From Diabrotica undecimpunctata (lineage: Eukaryota; Arthropoda; Insecta; Coleoptera; Chrysomelidae): a stretch of 64,000 nucleotides of DNA. Positions 46,429 to 58,073 of this stretch are shown here, in pieces. The stretch lies in contig NC_092812.1 in the NCBI RefSeq assembly GCF_040954645.1, forward strand, positions 3,100,001-3,164,000, read 5' to 3'. The notes under the pieces are model-generated. The model was not told the origin of the DNA, searched no databases, and saw only the letters and a list, made by a program, of their open reading frames with translations. Every line of letters starts with the position of its first letter. Within the stretch, counting starts at the first letter, position 1. The position numbers and the translations under genes are program-made.

Positions 46429-46487
46429 CTAAACTGGTAGTACCATCAAATTTTCTATTTAAAATTATGATGGTACTACTAGTTTAA
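46429..46487. repeat. short inverted repeat (hairpin)
   Basis: ctaaactggtagtaccatca and its near-complement tgatggtactactagtttaag flank a ~17-bp A/T-rich loop. It could be a small palindromic element; no target duplication identified. From 46,488 to 47,117 nothing was recognised. Confidence 0.6.
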
Positions 46488-47117
46488 GATTAAGTTTTCA
46501 TTTATAGAAAAAAGTTTTTAACTCAGTGTCAATATAAAGAGTCATCCAAGTGGTGCCCTAAAACCTATGACAAAATATAAAATAATAAATGAAATAATAT
46601 GTCATTTCATTTATATGTAAAGTTTGGTTTCGCTAATATTTTTAACAAACATGTTTGGAAAAATTAGGTGGAAATGGTAGTTAAACCGGCAAATATTAAC
46701 GTATATTGCTTCTATATGGATATACAAGTAAACAGTTAGTTACAAAATAGTGTAAGTGAGTCTTAAACTAAATACTGTATAGTGAGAATATTGTAGAGAT
46801 GAGAATAGTTAGTATAATAAATCTTTGTATATAGTAATATTTTTTGAACGCACACTAACTGCTGTACAATATCATAAGATACTAAATTTATTTACAAATC
46901 AACTTGATAAAAAATTCTAAAAGGAGTTTAACTAGTTATGGTATAAATAGACCATATATTGTTTATTTACATATTAGTAAATAGTAACACTTGTCTTAAT
47001 CTCATTTTTAACTAGATATTGAATATTTAAACATATATGATGCTTTTATTTAAAAGCATTACTTAGAAATGAGAAAATGCAAAATTAGAAATTAAGCCAT
47101 TGTGCTTCTGAATACCC

Positions 47118-47490
47118 TTTTTTTTTATTTAAACAAATATACCCGCATCAACCACTAAGGGTTATTAGCGGGGGGACATACACAAACAGTAAGATACATA
47201 TTATTACATAAAAAAATATTTTTTACAATCTGGTATATAGTTTAGTCATTTTAAGATAACTTAATAAAGACTGTAAATTTGACGTTAGTATACTTTTTAA
47301 ATTATCACTAAGGGCACACGCGATTCTTTCGTTCTGGTACACTGGACACTCAACAATTATATGTTTCACTGACAACTGTGTGTTGCACTTGGTACACATC
47401 GGAGCAGCCTCCTGGTTGAAGATATATGCTTGTGTGTAAGGAAAGTATGTCCTATTCGGAGTCGTTCTGAATACCTGATTTAAAATAAGA
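47118..47490 (-). pseudogene. 3' end of a jockey/CR1-type element: Cys/His domain and UTR
   Basis: Open on the minus strand from about 47,485 to 47,230: VFRTTPNRTYFPYTQAYIF, NQEAAPMCTKCNTQLSVKH, IIVECPVYQNERIACALS, then LQSLLSYLKMTKLYTRL and a stop. CTKC...H...C is the zinc-finger-like C-terminus of jockey/CR1-group RTs. A ~110-bp 3' UTR (ccgctaataacccttagtgg, able to fold) ends in a poly(A) at 47,118-47,127. The fragment is in good condition but strongly 5'-truncated. Confidence 0.75.
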
Positions 47491-47520
47491 TTGTTTTCTT
47501 GATTTATTTATTTTGTTATG

Positions 47521-47784
47521 GTTTTATTGGATTAAGCCACAATAATTATTGGTTGTGACTGTAATGAAAATCACATTTTTAATTAAATAATTTTTGACAT
47601 TTCGACCACCATTTCAGAAATCGTTTTCAAAAAAGGTTTTTTGTATAAATTATGTAAAATTGTACAAATTTATTCATAATTTAAAAGAATAGCTTTTTTG
47701 AGAACGATTTCCAGAGTGAAGGTCGAAACGACAAATATTAGTTAATTAAAAATGTGATTTTTATCACAATCACAACCAATAATT
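47521..47784. repeat. PLE terminal sequences head to head (split by a DNA transposon)
   Basis: gattaagccacaataattat... to 47,640 on the minus strand and the inverse copy 47,690-47,784, continued at 50,640-50,660 (aattgtggcttaatcccat), form an inverted pair. Each side has a hammerhead-like motif: 47,591-47,633 (minus; TTGAAAA...GTCGAAATGTC) and 47,693-47,735 (plus; TTGAGAA...GTCGAAACGAC, where the cleavage triplet is changed). The DNA transposon landed in the right arm. Confidence 0.7.
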
Positions 47785-47819
47785 GGACCCTGTTATGCAA
47801 CAAGGAACCAACTGACATT
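47785..47819 (+). repeat. left terminal inverted repeat
   Basis: Outer end GGACC..., matching the reverse complement of 50,601-50,635. Contains one copy of the octamer GGAACCAA (47,804-47,811). Confidence 0.85.
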
Positions 47820-47952
47820 AACTTAGTTTTGAGAAAATCAAGAAAATTGTTTTATTTATTTGAGGAAATTATTTGGATATAAAAATAATAAAAAAACGAC
47901 TCAAAAGTAAACACGTTTATTATAACTTATGGTTATTAATGCTATAATCAAA

Positions 47953-49908
47953 TTAACAACTAAAAAAATAACTCCTAAGTAAGAAAAAAATTACGTGGTT
48001 CTTTGTTGTTAAATATAACATTAACACTCCGTATCTGGTTCGAAATAATGTATTATCTGCTATAAGATTTGTATAGAAATCGTGGTAGCCTAAGGGTATT
48101 AAGTGAAGATAACTTTGTTTATATTTAAGCTGTGTTTCCGAAACTGCCTTTCCTGTAGGCCATAATAGTTCCAAATACGTGGCAAACTGTGACCCAGTTG
48201 AAGGTTCTCTTTCTGTTCCCTTTTTTATGCTTACTTCTGTATAATCGTCAGTGTATTGATAAGTCGTTTTAAAAAATATGCTAAAAGGCTTGTCTTTATA
48301 CAATTTAATTTCTTTGGTTTGTAACCAACTTATTGTCTCGTTGGTTTTACTTTTTTTTTGTTGGTGATTTGTTTTTCTAATTTTGCGGTACTCAAAAAAT
48401 CTTCTTGTGTTATAATATTTACATTAATGGGTCGTTTTTGTCTACAAGTTTTTATTATATTGTTATATTCCTCAGGTGAAAATATATTATGTTGCCCTTT
48501 AAGTGCACAATCCATATCTCCAAAATCACTATCATTTGGAAGAAACGTATGACCTGGAACTAAAAATCTCAACCTAATAGTCTTTAAATGCTGTGATTCA
48601 TCTAAAAGACATTTTAACACAAGTTCTATTTTAATGTTCCAGTTTTGACCCCCACAAGAATCGCTCCACAGAATAATGTGTTCAACTTTATCGCTAACAG
48701 TACTGAAAATATATTTTCTTAGACAAGACCACACTTCTTCAGCTCCACGGCCTGCCTGTCCTTCGAGCCATAAATTAAAATTGGATTTTTCTTGCTTACC
48801 TGCATAAATTCCGCAATTATCCATAATTGTCGTTTATAAAATATAATATTTGAATATATGCGAGGTAAAGGAAGCGTTTTTTTCTAAATCAAAGGTCAGA
48901 GTTTCTATTTGTTCATCTTCTATTGCTTTGGTTAAATCAAGGTTCATTTGTTTTCTCCCTAATTTAGCTTGTTCCAAATGCAGTTCCTGTTGTCTATCAA
49001 TATCCTCTTTTTCTTCATTTTTAATACTCTGTATTTTAATTTTAAAGGCATCACATTAATTGCAGGTGTCTTTTTTTGGCTTTTTTAGTCGCAAGTTAAA
49101 ATCATTCAAAAAAACTCTTTTAAAAGTTGAGAAACTCCAGAATTTTCACTTTTTGGTTTGCAAAGATTATACATTATTGATAAAGTAGTTCCTTCTTGCA
49201 AAAATTCTTGGTCCATTTCACGTGCTCTGCAGTAATGGGATATATAGCGTGGAAACTGGTTTATATGATTAACTATAATATTTCTTTCATCTGCTGACAT
49301 TTTGTTGTGCCCACCGCGGACTCCTCGCTTACTTTTTGAAGAGCAGTATTTAAGCATTTAGTTGACACTTGCAATGTATTGGTATACATATTTCTACAAA
49401 CTACTACTTTATTTATAAAGTATTTTCCTGAGAATTGTCGTGCTGCAGGATTTGTGGCCTGCAAATTTTTTCTCTGTACAGGATGTTTTCTAACGGATGT
49501 TGATATAAATGTAGTTTGTAGATGATAATCAGCTAAGTGCCAATAGTGTTCGAAAAACGGTTGAAGGGTTTGAACAGAAAATTTTCCATGGCATTTAGCG
49601 GCACATGAACACATGTATCTGATACAATCTTCTGATTTTACTAGTTTTCTACTAGTAATATTCCATATTGCTGTTAGTTTTTATTTTCTTTATTTTCTGT
49701 CTTGCTATGTAAATTTTCTCTTTCTTCCTTTTATTGGACGACCCAAGAAAGATATTTCTGCATTCAAAGTAGACTGTCCACTTAGATTTTGATCTAATCT
49801 TTCATCTGAAGATATATCACTAGGTAGGTTCGAAATTTTTATCCTTAACAGAATCGTCAGAATCTTCTGCGTTACCCACATTGTTAGTAACCGATATATC
49901 CTGTTCAT
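47953..49908 (-). pseudogene. CGGQN/DUF7869-like protein, likely transposase, frameshifted
   Basis: Read 49,908 to 47,953 in several frames: an acidic N-terminus with GRPIKGRKRKF; a Cys cluster MCSCAAKCHGKFSVQTLQPF and FEHYWHLADYHLQTTF; SGKYFINKVVVCRNMYTNTL; GVRGGHNKMSADERNIIVNH ending ISHYCRAREMDQEF; KKPKKDTC, a stop, CDAF (the KDxCxxC motif); an acidic coiled region; EHIILWSDSCGGQNWNIK; and RLRFLVPGHTFLPNDSDFGD. I recognise this order from uncharacterised animal proteins carrying a DUF7869-type domain. The Asp residues in SDSCGGQN and in the GHxxxxxDSD block are plausible catalytic acids. That it is a transposase is inferred from the TIRs around it. Confidence 0.65.
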
Positions 49909-50012
49909 TAAAATTGCTGATTTCTAATTCTTCACATGAACTACTGCTGGTACTTGGTCACTGCTTTTCCTCGGTGTTAATTGGATGGACCTAAAAAATA
50001 ATTTTGCAATAA

Positions 50013-50616
50013 GGAACCAACTTACATATTACAAAAAAAGTCAAAGTGGAATTAAAAAATTATAAACAAAAAGAGCTTAATTTTAAAGAGCAATTTTAAA
50101 AATTGTTAACTAACATACTATTAGATACAAGTAACTAAAAAATACAATATTCTTCACAATTTTAAAAATGTTTTTAAGGTTAGAAGTTAAAAAAATATAA
50201 GTCAATATACACACTTCTCGCAAATTGCAAATATAAGCTTCAGTGGAAGTTAATGGCATCAACGTTACGTTTCTCATAATTTTTTTCACTCTTTGCGATA
50301 GAAATTTATTTTGGTAAGGTAATATTTTCACAATAACTATTGATTGCCAATGGTAATCAGAAACCTAATGAAATAAATCTACAACATGGAACCAACTATC
50401 GGATGTTACAGATACCTGTAACAAGGAACCAAAGTTACTTGGTTTGAAATTGAAAACCTGACCACCGAAATTATTATTCTACAATATGGTTTTATCGTCC
50501 ACTAAATGGTGCTCAGGTACTAGAACATTTGGTTCGTTATTGCAGAACATGAGTAATACTATTTACAGTCTATTGGAACCAAGAACTTCATTTTAGAAAA
50601 AATGTTAGTTGGTTCC
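50013..50616. promoter_or_regulatory. cluster of GGAACCAA octamers near the right TIR
   Basis: GGAACCAA or its complement occurs at 50,013, 50,388, 50,425, 50,575 and 50,609 (in the TIR), with a one-mismatch copy at 50,529. Several are preceded by (A/T)GCAA(C/T)A or ACAACA as in the TIR itself. Subterminal repeats of a TIR motif are typical transposase binding sites. Confidence 0.6.
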
Positions 50617-50635
50617 TTGTTGCATAACGGGGTCC
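50601..50635 (-). repeat. right terminal inverted repeat
   Basis: Partner of 47,785-47,819. Transcription of the coding region starts on this side. Confidence 0.85.
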
Positions 50636-50665
50636 AATTGTGGCTTAATCCCATAAAAACATAAT

Positions 50666-51865
50666 ATTTAACTTAACCGTGCCACAAAAAAGTAATTTCA
50701 GAATCTTGTTATTTATTTTGATTGCATAAATCGAATTTTTTACTTTTTTGCCTTTTCAACTTTAATAAAATATTAGTACATATTGGCAAATTGAGGACTA
50801 AAATGTATCTGAAACAATTAAAGAATTACTAATTTCGAATTAAATATTTTTAAAAAACTAAAATTTTCCAAAAATAATTTTGAGATTTGTCTGTTAATAA
50901 TGGTAAGCGATAAAAATGTAATTATTTTAGCTTATGAAATTTCTTCATAAAGGTGCACTTATCATGTTTTTATTTTTTAAGTATATTCATGAATACGATT
51001 CACGATTCATGAATATAGAACGTTCCTCGTAGATTCTACAACCAGCGTAAGTAACAAGTGACATGACAGGTCTAAGGCAAGCAGAAATTCCTCATAGAGT
51101 ATTAAAGGTTACAAATTAGGTACGTATCACTCATGAATTCCGCGAGACAAGTGCTTTGTGTAAGTCTAACGAAATTTATTATTTTAAACGCAAGTCCCCT
51201 TGATGTCGCGGTTTTCCCGAACCCCTCACCCCTTCCTTCCGGTATCGCCGTCAAGTTAACAAACCATTAAAAGGGATGTAAGCAAAGTTTACCAAAACAT
51301 AATTAATTTATTAATTAAAAAGTTATTAAGGATTTAAATTTAAAATATGGGGATTATAAAATATTTACTTTGCGGAAATTTACTAAATCTTCTTAATATT
51401 TTTTATTTTGATAAGTATACAACAGTTATTCTTATTTTTTTTTATTATTTATATATGTTTATGATAGCGAAACATTTGTTTTTAATTATTTACATCATCA
51501 TTGGCGTCGGTCGTACTATAGCTCTAGTTTTACCAGTTTTTCCTGTCGATTGAAAAATATTTGTCAGCTAGCTTAGCCTCTCACGTCGACGTATGTTGCC
51601 TCTATTCTGATCCATTCCACACCAACCGTACTGGTACCCCTTGCAAATTTATTGTACATCTTCCATTTACTCTTATTCAAATCCTCGGGATATTGGCAAA
51701 TCTTCTATAACCAACAATCATCACACCAACATTTCAATTATAAATCAACTAAAGGTCAAAATTATAGAAGAAGGAATCAACAACCATGATCTGAAAATAA
51801 TTAGAAACACTGGTGTATAGGAGATAGTCAATTCTCACAATCTATGGTAGATTTTATTGTAATTA
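50666..51865. other. no gene recognised
   Basis: Mostly AT-rich. Two less AT-rich patches, 51,185-51,260 and 51,500-51,650, contain no frame or motif I can place. Confidence 0.45.
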
Positions 51866-51870
51866 AATTA

Positions 51871-51919
51871 TAGGCTACAGGTTTCGAGTCTTACAATATA
51901 TGCTCCATCATCAGGCCAC
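51871..51919 (-). ncRNA. hammerhead ribozyme candidate
   Basis: Minus strand: GGC, then CTGATGA, a long arm closed by GAG...CTC (two extra bases before it), GAAA, a two-base-pair helix AC/GT with loop CT, cleavage triplet GTA, then GCC closing helix I. All core residues match the consensus, apart from the irregular helix II junction. Confidence 0.5.
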
Positions 51920-52005
51920 AGTACAAAAATGTCTTAGTTTTAATAAAAACCAAAGTAAATCAAAATTATGCCAGCAACTACAACCTCAATTGAATAAGAA
52001 AATTC

Positions 52006-52008
<3 letters not shown>

Positions 52009-52099
<91 letters not shown>
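52009..52099. repeat. (TA)n microsatellite
   Basis: Pure TA on the 3' side of the minus-strand PLE end at 52,125-52,319. Confidence 0.95.
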
Positions 52100-52100
<1 letters not shown>

Positions 52101-52124
52101 CGAAAGGTTTCCGAGGTTAGTATA

Positions 52125-52500
52125 ATTAAACCTAGATCTAACATTAATACTATTACAGGAATAAATATTTTACTCAACAGTCTTTTGGGTTGAATCGCGT
52201 CGATTATCATTGCGCCGAGCTTTTCGATATTCTCTTCGATGTCTTCTTCAGGGCATCCGAGGTCTCAGTCTCCCAAGCCCCCAGACACTACTAGACTGAT
52301 TAATAATCAATGTATTACTTAATCTATCTAGTAGTAATGTAGTAATGCATTGATTATTGGTCAGTGTAGTAGTGTCTGGGACATCGATGAGGATGTCGAA
52401 AACTCGGCGCAATGATAACCGACGCGATTCAATCCGGAAGTATGTTGAGTTTAATATTAATTCCTGTAATAGTATTTATCTTAGCTCTAATTTTATTATG
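52125..52500. repeat. inverted pair of PLE-type ends
   Basis: The left arm (about 52,125-52,319) and the reverse of the right arm (about 52,339-52,500) share aatactattacagg, ttgaatcgcgtcg, ttatcattgcgccgag, cagacactacta and aataatcaatg. Identity is imperfect (several substitutions, an 11-base difference in the middle). Hammerhead-like motifs: 52,214-52,254 (minus; GCC, CTGAAGA, hairpin, GAAA, AGCT, GGC) and 52,374-52,413 (plus; hairpin GACATC...GATGTC then GAAA, but the CTGAAGA core is lost). (TA)n arrays lie on both outer sides. Confidence 0.7.
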
Positions 52501-52518
52501 TATATATACATAGGTATA

Positions 52519-52519
52519 C

Positions 52520-52587
<68 letters not shown>

Positions 52588-52589
52588 TT

Positions 52590-52625
<36 letters not shown>
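52519..52625. repeat. (TA)n microsatellite
   Basis: TA with a few breaks (tatttatttatacat), on the 3' side of the plus-strand PLE end. Confidence 0.95.
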
Positions 52626-52628
<3 letters not shown>

Positions 52629-52982
52629 ATTAAATCTTCTAGCAAAAGCTGCTGTCGCTTTGTTGAATTAAATGGCCAAATATATGCCCTAGGAGGACAA
52701 ATTCGTTAAACTTCTCGTGCTCGAATCGGTATCGATAAAGTGTTATGAATGATTTCGGCCTATCCCAGCCTCATCAGGCACTTGGGCTGATACAAATTCA
52801 AACTCGGAAAGTATAACGAATGTCTCCTATAGCTTCGCCACCACAGTGTTTAGCGTACAGAGGCGCCACCTGCTTTTACGGCCGTGAACGAAAATGATAT
52901 AATAATATCGTTTCCTGTCCTCTTTGCTATGCGAAATGTGTAAAAGATTAAATCTTCTAGCAAAAGCTGCTATCGTTTTGTT
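52626..52982 (-). mobile_element. retrozyme-like or PLE-terminal unit with a hammerhead
   Basis: A 39-40 bp block, aagattaaatcttctagc then aaaagctgct(g/a)tcg, occurs at 52,626-52,665 and again at 52,944-52,982, so the unit repeats with a period of 318 bp (about 1.1 copies). A hammerhead candidate lies inside (52,738-52,783). Small noncoding repeats of this size with a hammerhead per unit are what animal retrozymes look like. A PLE pseudo-LTR remnant is the alternative. No ORF is present. Confidence 0.45.
52738..52783 (-). ncRNA. type I hammerhead ribozyme, best candidate of the window
   Basis: Minus strand: helix I AAGTG pairs with CACTT (the pair next to the core is C/A). Core CTGATGA, helix II GGC/GCC with a loop of 8, GAAA, a two-base-pair helix III AT/AT around CATTC, cleavage triplet ATA. 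All core residues fit the consensus without insertions. Short helix III is usual for hammerheads of retroelements. Confidence 0.65.
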
Positions 52983-53188
52983 GGCGATAGCAGCGATTCA
53001 AAACAGCGAAAATCAAGATATCTAGTTGTTGCAATTAAAATTTAAAAAAAATTAAATATACCTAGTTATCAACTTAGCAATAAGTACAACTTTTTAATAC
53101 CAAAAAATAATTTATTAATATATTTTGAACAAAATATAATAAAAAAAGTGGAAGAACTTAACTAATAATTCTAACCAATATTTTTCTT

Positions 53189-55312
53189 TCACTTCGTCTC
53201 ACTTATGTCAGATTCAATTGATACTTCTCTTCCTGTTGCTTTAAAACGCAGGTTTTCAAAATAATCTTTAGTTTCCAAACGAATTGCGAGAGATTTGGAG
53301 TTAAACAATGTCAAAAGATCCTTGTATTTTTTCAAAGTAATAGGGATTCTCTCCTTATACAAATGATTTGGCATTATTGTAGTTGTATTTTGAGTCAATT
53401 TTGTCCTTCTCTGGCAATGTGTTATGCCTACTCTTGTGAACTCTGTTTAAATGACTGAGTGCATGTAGTAGCACTCAATTTCACTATGGCCGGATAATAG
53501 TAAGTTTAGTTCAATGGTTTCCAAATGTGGAATATTTTGAACAGCTGTTAAGTACATATTAAATTTTATCCACCACATCTATCACTAAAACACTGAACCT
53601 GAGTTACCTGTTTCGGAAAAGATTTAAGGTATTGGTATAAACAAGTGGCAATCTTACAGCTGCCTCGTTTTCCTTCAACCTCTGTCCACATGAAGCAATC
53701 ACCCTGTTTAGAGACTGTATTATAAATGGTGAAGTTAATTACTTTTTCCGTCGACCATCCATTTATGATTAATTTTAACACCCTCAAAATCATTGATTAA
53801 TGACCCCTATTAATAAATGATTTTCTATTAATGAACGATTTTATTATATGCAACACAACATACATTGCTTGTATAAATTAATTTAACCACATTTAACGCT
53901 CTGTGATTGGCAGTGACCTGTGGTGTAGGCAACCAAACATATAGGTACCTATTTATATTCCCACCAAAAACTTATTTAAAATCACATAGCCGCTGTAAGT
54001 ACTGTCTGTCATTGTGTCATTATTTATCGTTAAGTAAATAAAAATTTAAACTAAGATATTTTTATTTCTGAAAAGTTCGGTCGACGGAAAAGTTTTGTAA
54101 CGAACTCGTGAATTAAAATGGCGATTAAAAATTTCGAACATTAACGCGCTCGCTTCGCTCACGCGTTAAAATATCTCAATTGTTAATCGCCCTTATTAAT
54201 ACACTTCTTGGTTAAATAACTATTAATCTTTGCCTGTAAAATAAAGTGTTATTTTTTGGGTCATTTGGTACCAAAAGCACTTGTTTAAGATCAAAATTGC
54301 AACTTATGAGTGTACCGTTAGAATTTTCCGCCAACTGTCCACTTAATATCTTTTCATCACGGGCTCTGTTCTTGGCTGCTATGTGAGCGAGATATTCGGT
54401 TTCCATAGATCCTTTATCGCTTAATGGGGAGCTGTAGACCATACAAACCCGGCACTGGTCTTTACGAGGTCGATCGAAGCCAAGGTTATATTCCTCTGAA
54501 AATACCTTTCTATAAATGGCAGAGTTAGCTGGTGTTTCATTGTTCTCACTGCATTCTTTCTTGTATAAAGAATATTTAAGAGTGATGTTAAGGTCCGAGG
54601 ATAAATATTTCCGTTGTGTTTTTGAACGGCAATAATGTGAACTGACTACAGGGAACTTCTCAATATGGTTTTTTACACTTGCTATGATAGCAGGTGACGT
54701 GATTTTTTTTTGTATGTTTTCCCCGATTGTCTACCAAAGTCGTGTTTTCTTTAGTTCCCTTTTTCATAGCCATGTCTACAACTTCTTTTTCGAATTTCCA
54801 GGGTATTGATAAATATGATTTTACAAACCTGGATTCTATTAGAATTTTTAGGTAAATAGAATAAAATGGTTTTTTGACGTCTGGACTGTTCTTTAATATG
54901 TCATCTTCTTTTCTGTATGTCTATTCATAAAGTCTCGTTTTCTTTGGTAGGATTATAACTGGTAATATCTTCGAAAAATCGACAATCTCTCTTCATAGGA
55001 AAATTTTTCTGTGCATTTTCGTTTACTGGTAGCTAAACAAGCGTCCTTCATAACTACTTCTGGTACGTATTTACCCCTAGAAGATAAGTATGCTTCGCCG
55101 CGTAGTTTTCTTGATTTTGAAATATTTCTTTTCCAGTTTTGTTCATTTCTTTTCCCTTTTCTTGACTTATCTGTCGTAACAAGCAACTCTTGCATATCAT
55201 GAAAGTTGTTAATAATTTGTAAAGTTCCATTTCCAAGAGCAAGTTCATTGTAAGAATTATATTCCGAGTTATCAGGAGAATAGAGATCAGAATCTATTTC
55301 CGAATCATTAAA
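53189..55312 (-). pseudogene. second CGGQN/DUF7869-like protein, frameshifted and interrupted
   Basis: Read 55,312 down: an acidic leader (NDSEIDSDLYSPDNSEYN), then SRKGKRNEQNWKRNISKS, RKLRGEAYLSSRGKYVPE, CLATSKRKCTEKFSYEERL and FRRYYQL. After stops come SSHYCRSKTQRKYLSSDLN, FSEEYNLGFDRPRKDQCRV (KDxCxxC), NTLFYRQRLIVI, and after an insertion NFTIYNTVSKQGDCFMW, EVEGKRGSCKIATCLYQYL and VQCFSDRCGG. Then ETIELNLLLSGHSEIECYY corresponds to the GHxxxxxDSD block of the other copy but lacks its acids. Same domain order as the protein at 47,953-49,908, but a different, more typical subfamily. No TIRs were found around it. Confidence 0.65.
53735..54217. mobile_element. short noncoding insertion inside the CGGQN-type gene (MITE-like)
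   Basis: The coding sequence stops after LIVI (about 54,218) and resumes at NFTIYN (about 53,736). The 480 bp between have no coding continuity. Inside are an inverted motif (tttttccgtcgacc at 53,742; ggtcgacggaaaa at 54,080), AACGCG...CGCGTT around a CGCTTCGC core at 54,143-54,167, and two similar ttaat(g/c)(a/g)cc-type blocks near each end. No clear TIR; TT or ATT flanks may be the target duplication. Confidence 0.5.
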
Positions 55313-56338
<1,026 letters not shown>

Positions 56339-56341
<3 letters not shown>

Positions 56342-57734
56342 CAGAAATAGAATAAAGAGTTTTTTTATTATTTTAATATACCGCGGGCATATAAGTTAAA
56401 ATACAACCCTGTACTTATTTGTAATAGTTAAAATAAGAGAAGACATTGTTCCGTGACAGTACCCGGACGAGTTTTTCCTTGAAGGACTGAGTGAATAGTG
56501 AAAGGACAATGGAACCTCGTATAATTATAGATTTAAGAATAAACTTGTAATTGTATTTTGCGGTGGGCATTTTTCGAAAGTAAATAAGAATTAGATTTAG
56601 ATATGAGATAACAAAAATTTGGAATTTTATTTCTGTTGAAAAAGGCAAAATTGTTAATGGTTTCTGAAAAGTAATTTGAGTGAAAGTAGTTTATTTGTTT
56701 TAAATATTATGTTGGAAATTTTTTAAATCGAAAATTAGTGGGAAAGATGAATGCTTATGATTGGTTAAAAAGGAATTATGGGGAATGAGAGAGTGGAGAA
56801 GGTTGTCTGGGGAGATTGAAAATAATTATTATGTTACCGGCAGACCAGAAGAGAAGACGTGTTTTCGGGTAGTCAATCGGAGTACCAGTGTTTTTCTTTT
56901 GTTAGTGAAAAAGGTGGAAGCTGAGAGCAGATCAAAAACGAGAAGATTAATACCTCTTTTGAGTCTGCATAGTCCACGAGATCTAATTGAGAAAGAAAGG
57001 AGAATTTGTGAATAAAGAGTACCGGTCAAAAGAGGCTTGGGCTTGTGTTTTCGGAGGAGTAGTTTGCTGGTAGGCGGTTTGGATCGATGCTGAGAACGAG
57101 AAAGATTTGATGGTAGCCGGACATAATCAATCAAGGAAGGAACTGTGTTTTGATCGAGAGGAGACATCATTGGTGTAAAAAAATAAAGGTCAGTCAAATA
57201 ATTTGAATGAAAGAAAACTTTAAGATATTCTAAAGATAAAATCAAATATAAGCATACGAACTAAGATTCCAAGTTTTAAAGAGTTATTGTTTTGTGAATA
57301 AATTATATTTTATATGGTCAATTTTTTTAGTAGATATTATTATAAAACAGATCAATAGATAGGTTGTTAATTAAAATTAAATTTAGAGTATAGGAGTTTG
57401 TTGGGAAAGATAATTGCCCACAAAAAGTTATTTATTAACATTCACCGTATTGCTTATTGAAAATAAATAATAATTTGTGTGCATATTTATGTTGTTTTAA
57501 TGTTAGTTCCGTTTCCTGTTCTATCCCGATTATGAGCAACTAGGAGATACTGAACCCACTAGAAGAGATATATAAAGTAAACTGGTTAAAGTAAAATAAA
57601 AAGGCACCCTGAGAATTTTTAATAGTAATTGAATTGTATGACTCTGCAGAAATTAGTGAATTAATTAATTAAATAATTGGATTAATTAAATTAGTGTTAA
57701 TCAATAATAAAACATCATAAAGCAGATCACAACA
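56339..57734 (+). repeat. probable 5' LTR of the right-hand element
   Basis: Inferred from the primer binding site at 57,738 and the end agatcacaaca, parallel to catcataaca in the element at 24,207. The left limit is a guess because the 3' LTR lies outside the window. Confidence 0.5.
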
Positions 57735-57737
57735 ACA

Positions 57738-57755
57738 TGGCGCCCAACGTGGGGC
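57738..57755 (+). promoter_or_regulatory. primer binding site
   Basis: TGGCGCCCAACGTGGGGC, identical to the 18-mer at 24,186-24,203 (minus) of the other element, three bases after the LTR end. Confidence 0.85.
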
Positions 57756-58073
57756 TTAAAAGTATCTCTAGTTGTGAATTTGAAGGATCAGAAACCGAAA
57801 ACTGTTGATTGAGAGAATTTATTTGCCCGTCGGAAAGAATTTGATAGATTTATTTGAAAATTTATGAAATTATTTGAGTTATTTTATCTAGGTACAATTT
57901 TACATTTATTCTATTTTTGATTGATCTAATTTTTTGATGAATTTAAAATTTATGTGATAAATTGATAATATTTGGGGGAGAAATATTTGTCGTGTTCTGC
58001 AACATAGAGAGTGTTGTAAAATTTCACATTTGGCGGGGACAAAAAAAAAAAAACAGTAACAAAAAGAAACAAC

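Larger units (their letters stand above)
47785..50635 (-). mobile_element. DNA transposon coding for a CGGQN-motif (DUF7869-like) protein
   Basis: Terminal inverted repeats start GGACCCTGTTATGCAACA (left) and GGACCCCGTTATGCAACA (right, reversed) and continue through AGGAACCAACT, about 35 bp with two or three mismatches. Both sides are flanked by AATT (47,781-47,784, 50,636-50,639), a likely 4-bp target duplication, although the repeat-rich target leaves some doubt about exact length. The unit sits inside a PLE end whose continuation is visible on the right. The one protein inside is the only transposase candidate. A 4-bp duplication would fit superfamilies such as Sola; this is a guess. Confidence 0.8.

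Noticed and set aside
56761..57015. 84-residue plus-strand frame
   Set aside because: It lies inside the inferred 5' LTR and has no similarity to known proteins; probably chance.
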